From positions 1-7,180 of the forward strand of contig DLMV01000045.1 of assembly GCA_002478225.1 (NCBI GenBank): 7,180 nt of DNA. The letters run 5' to 3'. Positions 1 to 5,646 of the stretch are shown one piece after another. Position numbers and translations under genes: made by a program. A model generated the notes under the pieces. It saw only the letters and a program-made list of their open reading frames with translations, searched no databases and was not told the origin of the DNA. This DNA is from Deltaproteobacteria bacterium UBA7527 (lineage in GTDB: Bacteria; Desulfobacterota; Syntrophorhabdia; Syntrophorhabdales; Syntrophorhabdaceae). Within the stretch, counting starts at the first letter, position 1; each line of letters starts with the position of its first letter.

Positions 1-88
1 GCGAAAGATTCTTGACAGTACCGTTTGTCCAATTACGACTTACGATTCACGAATTACGGATCTGCCTGGTTTTGCCATGAGCCATGAA
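1..88. other. Non-coding stretch after the acyltransferase gene, rich in 7-base repeats
   Basis: No credible gene is visible between the window edge and the acyltransferase stop codon at 89-91. About half of the stretch is made of two heptameric repeat arrays (31-58 and 76-96, listed separately), separated by a 17-base spacer. No GC-rich hairpin followed by a T run is visible in the direction of transcription, so I cannot place a terminator here. Positions 1-30 hold nothing I recognise. Confidence 0.6.
31..58. repeat. Degenerate 7-base tandem repeat, 4 units
   Basis: Four consecutive heptamers start at 31, 38, 45 and 52. The plus-strand consensus is A-N-T-Y-A-C-G. Positions 1, 3, 5, 6 and 7 of the unit are identical in all four copies, and the first and fourth copies are identical throughout. 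No insertion or deletion breaks the register. The array is intergenic, downstream of the acyltransferase gene. The function is unknown. A period of 7 is not a multiple of 3, so it is not a coding repeat. Confidence 0.8.
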
Positions 89-96
89 CTATGAGC
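76..96. repeat. Degenerate 7-base tandem repeat, 3 units, overlapping a stop codon
   Basis: Three consecutive heptamers start at 76, 83 and 90. The plus-strand consensus is Y-A-T-G-A-R-C, with unit positions 2-5 and 7 identical in all copies. The array runs across the end of the acyltransferase gene: its stop codon (minus-strand TAG at 89-91) and the penultimate Ser codon lie inside the repeat. On the minus strand the unit reads G-Y-T-C-A-T-R, which can pair (with G-U wobbles) with a minus-strand unit of the array at 31-58. Confidence 0.7.
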
Positions 97-982
97 TGCC
101 TTTCTCTTTTCTCCCCCATCTCCTGTGCACCCAGAACCATTCATCGGGGTTTTTCAGGATGATGGATTCGAGAAAGGCGTTCATCTTGCGCGTGTTCTCA
201 TAGATAAGTTCATTGATATCGCCTTTTCTCCGGAGATCAAGCGGCGCCCCGCAGACGATGGTATACCGCATAAAGCCCTTTCTCTGAGGATAGACGGGAA
301 GGACGGGCGTACCGGTCTTCATCCCTATGGCGGCCACCCCCCTGGTCGTAGGAACCTTTTCGCCGAAGAACTCCACGAAGACCCCGTGTGAACGTTTCTC
401 GCGCTGATCGCCGAGAATGGCAACGATCTTGTTCTCTTTGAGGTTCTTCATGACCTCCCGGCTGGTGTTCGCATTGAGGATGATCGTGAGGCCTGTTGAT
501 TCCCTCAGGCTGTTGAGAAATCTATTGAGCGTTGCGTGCTTCTTGAGGGGACGGGCGAGCGCGATGACATCCCGCTTTAGCGTGTGGGACGCGACCCCCA
601 TGATCTCCCAGTTCCCATAATGGAAGGTGAGGGCGATGATGCCCTTGTTGACCTTCAGGGCCTCATCGAAATAATGCCTGTTCTCAATGGTAAACCGTGT
701 GCCGTATTCTTCTTTAGGGAGATATGGCATGAGTATAAGCTCGACAAAGTTGGTGCCCAGTTTCTCAAAGCAGCTCTTTGCCGTAGCGATAGCCCTTGCG
801 TCGTCATAGTCGCGGAACACCCTTTTGATATTGGCAATGGCGACCCTTCTCCTGCTTTTCAGGAAGAAGAACCCCAGCCTTCCGAAAAAGATGCCGGCAT
901 TCCGCTGAAGATCTTCGGGGAGGATACGGAGCGTCTGCTGAAGGGTTTTGAGAATTGCGATGAGGATCAGGTCTATGAACAC
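89..982 (-). CDS. LpxL/HtrB-type lysophospholipid (lipid A) acyltransferase
   Basis: A 297-residue protein of the bacterial lipid A acyltransferase family (LpxL/HtrB/MsbB type). Family members transfer an acyl chain to a lipid A precursor at the inner face of the cytoplasmic membrane. The family HX4E catalytic motif is at His121-Glu126 (HYGNWE). Other family signatures are GDQR at 191-194, FFG at 205-207, TTRGVA at 212-217 and the C-terminal NPDEWFWVHRRW at 278-289. The N-terminus is hydrophobic (FIDLILIAIL), as expected for a membrane anchor. Length is near the family norm of about 300. The start is a GTG at 980-982 with a weak AGG five bases upstream; an in-frame TAG three codons upstream rules out a longer protein. 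That TAG is the stop codon of the preceding Trm112 gene, so the pair is probably translationally coupled. The last residues and stop codon lie in a 7-base repeat array. Whether it acts as a primary or secondary acyltransferase, or on a lipid other than lipid A, cannot be read from the sequence. Confidence 0.9.
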   Translation of the reverse strand: MFIDLILIAILKTLQQTLRILPEDLQRNAGIFFGRLGFFFLKSRRRVAIANIKRVFRDYDDARAIATAKSCFEKLGTNFVELILMPYLPKEEYGTRFTIENRHYFDEALKVNKGIIALTFHYGNWEIMGVASHTLKRDVIALARPLKKHATLNRFLNSLRESTGLTIILNANTSREVMKNLKENKIVAILGDQREKRSHGVFVEFFGEKVPTTRGVAAIGMKTGTPVLPVYPQRKGFMRYTIVCGAPLDLRRKGDINELIYENTRKMNAFLESIILKNPDEWFWVHRRWGRKEKGSS

Positions 983-988
983 AAATGC

Positions 989-1165
989 CTATGCCGGTTT
1001 TATCGGTATTGCTTCATCGATGAGCATGATCGGTATGTCGTCCTTGATGGGATAGAGAAGCTTGCAGGCATTGCATATAAGCCCATCTTTTGATTCGTTC
1101 AGTTCTATGTCGCCCTTGCACTTGGGGCAACAGAGGATTCGGAGGAGTTCCTCGCTCACGGGCAT
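989..1165 (-). CDS. Trm112/YcaR-family small zinc-ribbon protein
   Basis: A 58-residue protein. I translated it directly: it begins MPVSEELLRILCCPKCKGDI and contains two CxxC knuckles (Cys13/Cys16 and Cys31/Cys34), then LLYPIKDDIPIMLIDEA. This is the typical pattern of the Trm112/YcaR (UPF0434) family: a four-cysteine ribbon followed by the YPI-xx-xIPxML segment. The ATG at 1163-1165 has a strong Shine-Dalgarno, GGGAGGG at 1169-1175. It lies 12 bases after the rpsA stop and 6 bases before the acyltransferase start. Eukaryotic and archaeal Trm112 activates several methyltransferases; the role of the short bacterial homologues is poorly defined. In E. coli ycaR sits between lpxK and kdsB, so finding a homologue beside a lipid A acyltransferase gene here repeats a link with lipopolysaccharide genes. 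The family call is firm, the function is not. Confidence 0.9.
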   Translation of the reverse strand: MPVSEELLRILCCPKCKGDIELNESKDGLICNACKLLYPIKDDIPIMLIDEAIPIKPA

Positions 1166-1177
1166 ATTCCCTCCCTG

Positions 1178-2893
1178 TTAAGAGATGTTATCCGGATTGT
1201 TCAGCTTCATGGCCGGTTCAAGGATATCGCCAAGCGTCGAAAAAGCGCCTTCTCCTTCGGATGAAGGTTCTGCACCACCCTTATCCTCCTGCTTTCTGAG
1301 GACCTTGGTGCTCAATCCGATCCTTTTTTCCCTTTCATTGATGTTCAAAATAACTGCCTTTACCTTATCATCGATCGCAAAGACCTCTGCCAGCTGTTTT
1401 CCCTGTATGTCATCCATCTCGGAGAGGTGGATGAGCCCTTCGATCCCTTCTTCGATCTCGATGAAAGCGCCGAAATCAGTGATGCTTGTAACGTATCCCT
1501 CAACGATATCCCCAACGTGGTATTTTGCCGCAAGCCCTTTCCATGGATCTTCCTTTAGCCTTTTTAAGCTGAGGGAGAATTTTTTTTGTTCCTTGTCGAT
1601 ATTGAGAACAAGGGCCTCTACAAACATTCCTTTCTTGAACGATTCAGGTATGATCTTTTTACGGCGCGACCAGGAGATCTCAGAAACATGCACGAGACCG
1701 TCAATGCCGTTTCCTATCCCCAGGAACATGCCGAAATCAGTAAAGTTCTTTACCTTTCCTTTTACTATCGAGCCGGGCGCATATTTCGCAGTGAGCTCTT
1801 CCCACGGGTCAGGGGCAAGCTGTTTCATCCCGAGGGATATCCTTTTTTTCTCCGGATCAACGTGGAGGACAACAAGCTCGAGCCAATCCCCTTTGCTCAC
1901 TATTTTACTGGGGTTCTTTATCTTCTTGTCCCAGCTCATCTCGCTGATATGGAGCAGTCCCTCTACCCCCTGTTCAAGCTCAACGAACACGCCGTAATCG
2001 ACGATGCCGACAACCTTCCCCTTCACCTTGCTCTTCACCTGGTACTTCTCTTCAATATTAAGCCACGGATCCGACTTCAGATGTTTCATCCCGACGGCAA
2101 TGCGCCCCTTTTCAGTGTCTATGCTCAATATCTTCACTTTTATCTCGTCCCCGATGCGAAGATATTCTTTCGGATGGGTGATCTTCCCCCAGGTAATATC
2201 GTTCACATGGAGAAAACCGTCTACCCCGCCGATATCCACGAAAGCCCCGTAGTCTGTTATATTTCGGATGAACCCATAGAGCACCTGGCCTTCTTTAGCG
2301 TTCTTCCAGAATTCCTGTCTTTTTTTGTCCCGCTCTTCTTCCAGGAGCAACCTTCTTGAGATGATGACGTTCCCTTTTCTTTTGTTTACCTTGATCACTT
2401 TGAATTTTAGATGTCTGCCGACAAAGGAGGCAGGATTTTTGACTGGCTTGATATCGACCTGCGATATGGGCAGAAAGGCATTTACGCCAATGTTCACAGA
2501 GAAGCCGCCTTTCAGCTCCGAGGTGATGGTGCCTTCGACAGGGGTTCCCCCTTCGAGAGATCTATCGATCCGTTCCCATGTCCTGATCTCATCAACACGC
2601 TGTTTCGAGAGCAGAAGGAGGCCGGACTCCCTGTCTCTTCCTGTGATCATTACTTCAATTACACTGTCCACCTCCACGACGGGTTCGCCCTGTTTTCCTG
2701 CGAATTCGCTTATCGGAAGCACGCCTTCTGATTTGAGACCAACGTCAACGATCACCTTATCCCCATTTATATTGATCACCTTACCCTGTAAGATATTTCC
2801 GTCCTGGAGGCTTTTCATCGATGTTTCATAAAGCATCCTCATCTCTTCTTGTGTTTTTTCTTTTTGAGCTGCTGTATCACCGCTGTCTACCAT
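1178..2893 (-). CDS. rpsA: 30S ribosomal protein S1
   Basis: A 571-residue protein with six S1 (OB-fold) RNA-binding domains, at roughly residues 32-98, 116-181, 201-270, 286-356, 373-443 and 460-530. Domains 3-6 carry the classic aromatic RNA-binding strand (DYGAFVDI at 214, DYGVFVEL at 299, DFGMFLGI at 386, DFGAFIEI at 473). Domains 1 and 2 are divergent, as in other S1 proteins, where this end contacts the ribosome. The tail (531-571) is acidic and ends with a TLGDIL segment. Six domains match the proteobacterial type; many Firmicutes have four. S1 binds mRNA leaders on the 30S subunit and promotes initiation. The ATG at 2891-2893 follows a purine-rich Shine-Dalgarno that overlaps the ispH stop. 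ispH ends 9 bases upstream in the same frame. In some Clostridia ispH and S1 are a single fused gene, so the adjacency is an old one. Confidence 0.97.
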   Translation of the reverse strand: MVDSGDTAAQKEKTQEEMRMLYETSMKSLQDGNILQGKVININGDKVIVDVGLKSEGVLPISEFAGKQGEPVVEVDSVIEVMITGRDRESGLLLLSKQRVDEIRTWERIDRSLEGGTPVEGTITSELKGGFSVNIGVNAFLPISQVDIKPVKNPASFVGRHLKFKVIKVNKRKGNVIISRRLLLEEERDKKRQEFWKNAKEGQVLYGFIRNITDYGAFVDIGGVDGFLHVNDITWGKITHPKEYLRIGDEIKVKILSIDTEKGRIAVGMKHLKSDPWLNIEEKYQVKSKVKGKVVGIVDYGVFVELEQGVEGLLHISEMSWDKKIKNPSKIVSKGDWLELVVLHVDPEKKRISLGMKQLAPDPWEELTAKYAPGSIVKGKVKNFTDFGMFLGIGNGIDGLVHVSEISWSRRKKIIPESFKKGMFVEALVLNIDKEQKKFSLSLKRLKEDPWKGLAAKYHVGDIVEGYVTSITDFGAFIEIEEGIEGLIHLSEMDDIQGKQLAEVFAIDDKVKAVILNINEREKRIGLSTKVLRKQEDKGGAEPSSEGEGAFSTLGDILEPAMKLNNPDNIS

Positions 2894-2894
2894 G

Positions 2895-2904
2895 CCTTCC
2901 CCCT
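2895..2904 (-). promoter_or_regulatory. rpsA ribosome binding site overlapping the ispH stop codon
   Basis: On the minus strand the purine run AGGGGGAAGG directly precedes the rpsA ATG by one base, and its first two bases are part of the ispH TAG (2903-2905). A ribosome ending ispH would therefore stand on the rpsA initiation site, which suggests coupled translation. No separate rpsA promoter is visible in the 9-base gap; a promoter inside ispH cannot be excluded by eye. Confidence 0.65.
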
Positions 2905-3724
2905 AAAGATTTTTTACATGCCTCTCCACTGTATCTATGATAAGGTCCGGGGTTGAAGCCCCTCCCGTTATCCCAACTATATGTACGCCATGGAACCATT
3001 CCGGTTTAATATCGTTGTTGGTTTCGATCTGGTAGGTCCTCGGCTGCACTTCGTGAACAACCTTGCAGAGCTTTGATGTGTTTGCGCTGTTCTTTCCACC
3101 GACAATGAGCATCATATCAACCTTTCCTGCCAGTTCGATCGCTTCTTTCTGTCTGATCTCAGTGCTTTCGCAGATCGTGTTATATACACGCAGCTCATGT
3201 ACATTTCCAGCCAGTTCCCTTACAATATTGACAAATGTATCCTTATCGAGCGTAGTTTGGCTGACTACCCCAACCTTTTTTGCCTCTATTAACGTTGGTT
3301 CCTGCAATACAATACCATCGTTGTCCAAATAACTCAAGACACTTTTCACCTCCGGATGGTTTTTATCCCCTATGATTACAACCTTATAGCCGTTTTTCTT
3401 AAGGTACATCGCATGTTTTCTGACCCTCTTGACAAAGGGGCATGTGGTGTCGATCGATCTGAACCCTTTTTGTTCGATATATTCAGCCTCATCCTTTTTG
3501 ATCCCGTGAGTTCTGAAGACGACAACCCCTTCGTTGATGCGGGACACATCCTCAACAGGCATAACCCCTTTTTCTTTAAGGATGTCTACCATTTGAGGAT
3601 TGTGGATGATAGGCCCTATGGTGCAGACCTTGTTCTTATTTTCCTCGACCTCTTTCAGAACCATTTTTATTGCCCTTTTTACGCCAAAGCAAAAGCCGAT
3701 ATTTTTTGTTTTTAGAACTTTCAT
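2903..3724 (-). CDS. ispH: 4-hydroxy-3-methylbut-2-enyl diphosphate reductase
   Basis: A 273-residue IspH (LytB), the [4Fe-4S] enzyme that makes isopentenyl and dimethylallyl diphosphate from HMBPP in the last step of the MEP pathway. The three cluster-ligand cysteines are Cys12 (GFCFGVKRA), Cys95 (DTTCPFVKRV) and Cys185 (TICESTEIRQ). Substrate-pocket residues of the family are also present: His41, His123 and Glu125 (NHPEV), Thr157 (SQTTLD), the Asn/Ser pair in GGKNSANTSKL at 209-219, and Ser257 in TGGASTPD. It is shorter than the E. coli enzyme (about 316 residues) but matches the compact forms seen in many anaerobes and Gram-positives. The ATG overlaps the cmk stop (ATGA at 3721-3724), with AAGGGGCGG just upstream. 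The TAG stop is in the same frame as rpsA. The presence of ispH implies the MEP rather than the mevalonate route. Confidence 0.97.
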   Translation of the reverse strand: MKVLKTKNIGFCFGVKRAIKMVLKEVEENKNKVCTIGPIIHNPQMVDILKEKGVMPVEDVSRINEGVVVFRTHGIKKDEAEYIEQKGFRSIDTTCPFVKRVRKHAMYLKKNGYKVVIIGDKNHPEVKSVLSYLDNDGIVLQEPTLIEAKKVGVVSQTTLDKDTFVNIVRELAGNVHELRVYNTICESTEIRQKEAIELAGKVDMMLIVGGKNSANTSKLCKVVHEVQPRTYQIETNNDIKPEWFHGVHIVGITGGASTPDLIIDTVERHVKNL

Positions 3725-4395
3725 AACCGCCCCTTTTCCTTCACATGCTTTAAAAGAATGTCGAAGACCCCCCGGATGTCTATCCCTGTTGTATCGACAT
3801 ATACAGCGCCTTCCGGTATAACGAGGGGCGCGATGCTCCTCTCTGAATCGTTCTTATCCCTTTGCAGCATATCCTTTTTTACTTCCGCGAGCCCCGTATC
3901 GATGCCTTTTGATCTGAACTCGAGGTGCCTTCTGCGGGCCCGATCCTCCGGATCGGCATCAAGGTAGAATTTTATATCTGCATCGGGGAAGACAATGCTT
4001 CCCGTATCCCTTCCTTCCATCACGATACCGCCATCTTTTCCGATCTCCCGCTGCGTCTTTGTAAGATACTGCCTCACCGATCTTTTCTGTGAAAGGCTGG
4101 AAGCGAGCAATGAGACTTCGGGGGCCCTGATCTCATCAGATATTTCCCTGTCCTCAAGGAAGACCCTTGTATTGTCGGTAAAATCGAACCGGATGGAGAG
4201 ATGCTCCAGGAATTCATCTACCCCCATATCTCGCCTCTTGTTTTTGAAGGCATAGGCGATCCCCCGGTACATGGCGCCGGTATCGATATATGCATAACCG
4301 AGGGTTTTTGACAGCATCCTGGCTAATGTGCTTTTGCCCGCACCGCTTGGGCCGTCAATGGTGATTATCAATCTTTTTCTTGTGTGCTTCTTCAT
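3721..4395 (-). CDS. cmk: Cytidylate kinase
   Basis: A 224-residue CMP/dCMP kinase, which phosphorylates CMP and dCMP using ATP in pyrimidine nucleotide recycling. The P-loop is GPSGAGKST at 15-23. CMP-binding family motifs follow: YIDTGAMYR at 36-44, a NMP-binding region including DEIRAPEVS at 87-95 and QKRSVR at 103-108, GRDTG at 128-132 (more often GRDIG), FPDADIKFYLDA at 136-147, and the lid RDKNDSER at 179-186. Length is normal for the family (about 220-230). The ATG at 4393-4395 is the annotated start; AAAGG abuts it, and a better-spaced AAGGA lies about 11 bases upstream. A TTG at residue 9 would give the shorter N-terminus common in the family, so the exact start is uncertain. The gene is first after the 186-base repeat-filled gap, and ends in an ATGA overlap with ispH. 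Confidence 0.96.
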   Translation of the reverse strand: MKKHTRKRLIITIDGPSGAGKSTLARMLSKTLGYAYIDTGAMYRGIAYAFKNKRRDMGVDEFLEHLSIRFDFTDNTRVFLEDREISDEIRAPEVSLLASSLSQKRSVRQYLTKTQREIGKDGGIVMEGRDTGSIVFPDADIKFYLDADPEDRARRRHLEFRSKGIDTGLAEVKKDMLQRDKNDSERSIAPLVIPEGAVYVDTTGIDIRGVFDILLKHVKEKGRL

Positions 4396-4440
4396 CCTTT
4401 ACCGTATCCTTACAAAACCTGTTCAACGTTTAAAAAAACA

Positions 4441-4489
4441 GATACTCGATGCTGGATACTCGTCGCTCGATACTTGTTGCTGGATGCTG
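4441..4489. repeat. Degenerate 7-base tandem repeat, 7 units
   Basis: Seven uninterrupted heptamers start at 4441, 4448, 4455, 4462, 4469, 4476 and 4483. The plus-strand consensus is G-A-T-R-C-T-S. Unit positions 1 (G), 5 (C) and 6 (T) are the same in all seven copies, position 3 is T in six, and position 4 is always a purine. Copies 1 and 3 are identical, as are copies 2 and 7. After 4489 the register decays (a further G, then non-matching bases). This is the longest array in the window. Confidence 0.85.
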
Positions 4490-4503
4490 GTCTGATACAT
4501 TGC

Positions 4504-4538
4504 AAGGAACGAGATACGAGGAACGAGGGACAAGGAAC
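4504..4538. repeat. Degenerate 7-base tandem repeat, 5 units
   Basis: Five uninterrupted heptamers start at 4504, 4511, 4518, 4525 and 4532. The plus-strand consensus is R-A-G-G-N-A-C. Unit positions 2, 3, 6 and 7 are the same in all five copies, position 4 is G in four, and the first and last copies are identical. Read on the opposite strand the consensus G-T-N-C-Y-T-Y resembles the 4441-4489 unit, so the two arrays are in a roughly inverted arrangement. Confidence 0.85.
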
Positions 4539-4547
4539 AGGTTTTCT

Positions 4548-4575
4548 CTGTGTACTGATCGCTGAAAGCTATCGT
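4548..4575. repeat. Weak 7-base tandem repeat, 3-4 units
   Basis: Heptamers starting at 4548, 4555, 4562 and 4569 all begin CT, three of them CTG; the two central ones (CTGATCG and CTGAAAG) share five bases. This is weaker than the other arrays and on its own would not be convincing. The identical 7-base period beside two clear arrays is what makes me list it. It ends 6 bases before the hisC stop codon. Confidence 0.45.
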
Positions 4576-4581
4576 CCGGGG

Positions 4582-5646
4582 TTATATGACCCTCCGCAGG
4601 ACCTCGATGAACCGCCTGTTCTCGTCCATCCTTCCGACGGAGACCCTGATAAAATCCGGCAGCCCGTAAGCGCCCATCCACCGCACGAGGACCTTTTCCT
4701 CAAAAAGTCTTTTTGTTATTGCTTCGGCATCCTTGCCGAGCTTTACGAGAATGAAATTTGCCTCCGATGGGACAGATTCGATAGACAGCTCTTGCAGGGC
4801 TTTGCTGAAATAGAGCTTGCCGTTCCTGTTGTTCCTGAGGACCTTTTTGAGGTAGGCGCCGTCTGAGAGCGCCGCCTGCGCTGCGATGAGCGCCATCATA
4901 TTAACGCTGAAAGGTTGTTTGGTCCGCTCCAGAAAGGCGATCAACGATTCTTCTCCTATGCCGTAGCCTATTCTCAGCCCTGCCAGCCCGTAAGCCTTGG
5001 AAAAGGTTCGCATAACAAGAACAGGTCTCTCACCGATATCTTTGATAGTGTTTGGAAATTGTGCGCTTTCAACAAACTCTGCATAGGCCTCGTCGACGAC
5101 TATGAGCACTTCAGGCGGTACGGTCTTCATAAAGTTCTCAAAATGTTCCTGCTCGAAGATGGTGCCCGTCGGGTTGAGGGGGTTGTTGAGGAAGATGATC
5201 CTGGTGGTCTTGTCTATCTGTTTGCCGACGAGACCGAGGTCGACATGCATATCGGCAAGGGGGACCTTGCAAACCTCGTAGCCGTAAACTTGCGCCGCAA
5301 TGGCGTAGAACGCAAAGGATGGATCGGATATGATGACCTTGTTTCTCTTCCCATGCTTCATTGCCTTGAGGGTCATCTCGATAAGCTCGTTCGAGCCGTT
5401 CCCGATAAGGACCTGTTCCGCCGCTATCCCGAGCTTTTTTGCAATGGCAGACTTTAATTCCAGCTCGCCGCCTGGATATCTGTTGGTGAAAAAGAGCGCG
5501 TCGAGGATGCTTGAGAATACCTTCGGCGACGGCGGGAAGGGGTTCTCGTTTGAGGAGAGCCTCACCCAGCCCTCATCATAGCCGTACATCATTGCCTTTG
5601 GATAATAGGGTATCTTTTTAATGTCATCATGTATCGTTAATTTCAT
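4582..5646 (-). CDS. hisC: Histidinol-phosphate aminotransferase (PLP fold type I)
   Basis: A 354-residue aminotransferase of the HisC family, which makes L-histidinol phosphate from imidazole acetol phosphate and glutamate. Visible signatures in order: SSNENPFPPSP at 31-41, GNGSNELIEM at 82-91 (phosphate-binding turn), NNPLNPTG at 154-161, VVDEAYAEF at 183-191 with the pyridine-N Asp185, and RTFSKAYGLAGLRIGYG at 213-229 carrying the PLP Schiff-base Lys217 and Arg225. WMGAYGLPDFIRVSVG at 323-338 carries the substrate-carboxylate Arg334. Length is normal. The ATG overlaps the PHP-gene stop (ATGA at 5643-5646); the Shine-Dalgarno is weak (CGGAA), so translation is probably coupled. HisC homologues close to aromatic-pathway genes can act on aromatic amino acids. 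No such gene is seen here, and the PHP neighbour favours histidine synthesis. Confidence 0.92.
   Translation of the reverse strand: MKLTIHDDIKKIPYYPKAMMYGYDEGWVRLSSNENPFPPSPKVFSSILDALFFTNRYPGGELELKSAIAKKLGIAAEQVLIGNGSNELIEMTLKAMKHGKRNKVIISDPSFAFYAIAAQVYGYEVCKVPLADMHVDLGLVGKQIDKTTRIIFLNNPLNPTGTIFEQEHFENFMKTVPPEVLIVVDEAYAEFVESAQFPNTIKDIGERPVLVMRTFSKAYGLAGLRIGYGIGEESLIAFLERTKQPFSVNMMALIAAQAALSDGAYLKKVLRNNRNGKLYFSKALQELSIESVPSEANFILVKLGKDAEAITKRLFEEKVLVRWMGAYGLPDFIRVSVGRMDENRRFIEVLRRVI

Larger units (their letters stand above)
4414..4545. repeat. 11-base perfect inverted repeat bracketing two heptamer arrays
   Basis: The left arm AAAACCTGTTC (4414-4424) is the exact reverse complement of the right arm GAACAGGTTTT (4535-4545). 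The enclosed 110 bases hold the A7 run and the arrays at 4441-4489 and 4504-4538. The right arm shares its GAAC with the last unit of the second array. In a transcript the arms could close a long imperfect hairpin, because the two enclosed arrays are themselves partly complementary. It could also mark the ends of a small non-autonomous element, but I see no flanking target-site duplication. Confidence 0.6.
4396..4581. other. Intergenic gap between hisC and cmk filled with 7-base repeats
   Basis: This is the only sizeable gap inside the gene cluster. About 112 of its 186 bases fall in three heptameric arrays (4441-4489, 4504-4538, 4548-4575). An 11-base inverted repeat brackets the first two, and a run of seven A's (4432-4438, T's on the transcribed strand) lies between the cmk-side arm and the first array. 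A small imperfect hairpin (4557-4573, six of seven stem pairs, 3-base loop) lies inside the third array. No open frame of substance and no convincing promoter is visible. In related gene orders tyrA/aroA-type genes often occupy this place. Confidence 0.7.

Noticed and set aside
12..40. TTGACA at 12-17 as a plus-strand promoter -35 box
   Set aside because: No acceptable -10 box lies 16-18 bases downstream, and no plus-strand gene follows.
1185..2359. Long plus-strand open frames opposite rpsA (270 and 257 codons)
   Set aside because: They are antisense to six clear S1 domains, have biased low-complexity composition (Ser/Phe/Pro-rich) and match no family I recognise.
4441..4538. CRISPR array
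   Set aside because: Units are 7 bases and contiguous, with no spacers or long conserved repeats, and no cas genes are present.
4432..4545. Rho-independent terminator between hisC and cmk
   Set aside because: There is a T7 run on the transcribed strand, but no compact GC-rich hairpin directly before it; only the long imperfect array fold. I left it as part of the repeat element.
4557..4573. Small hairpin after the hisC stop as a terminator
   Set aside because: The stem has a mismatch and no T run follows in the direction of transcription; it is a by-product of the third heptamer array.
4430..4681. Minus-strand 83-codon frame covering the gap and hisC 3' end
   Set aside because: It overlaps hisC out of frame and its tail is repeat-derived; no start context or family resemblance.
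4384..5457. Plus-strand open frames over hisC and the hisC-cmk gap
   Set aside because: They are antisense to a complete hisC with all catalytic residues, and the part in the gap is translated heptamer repeat.
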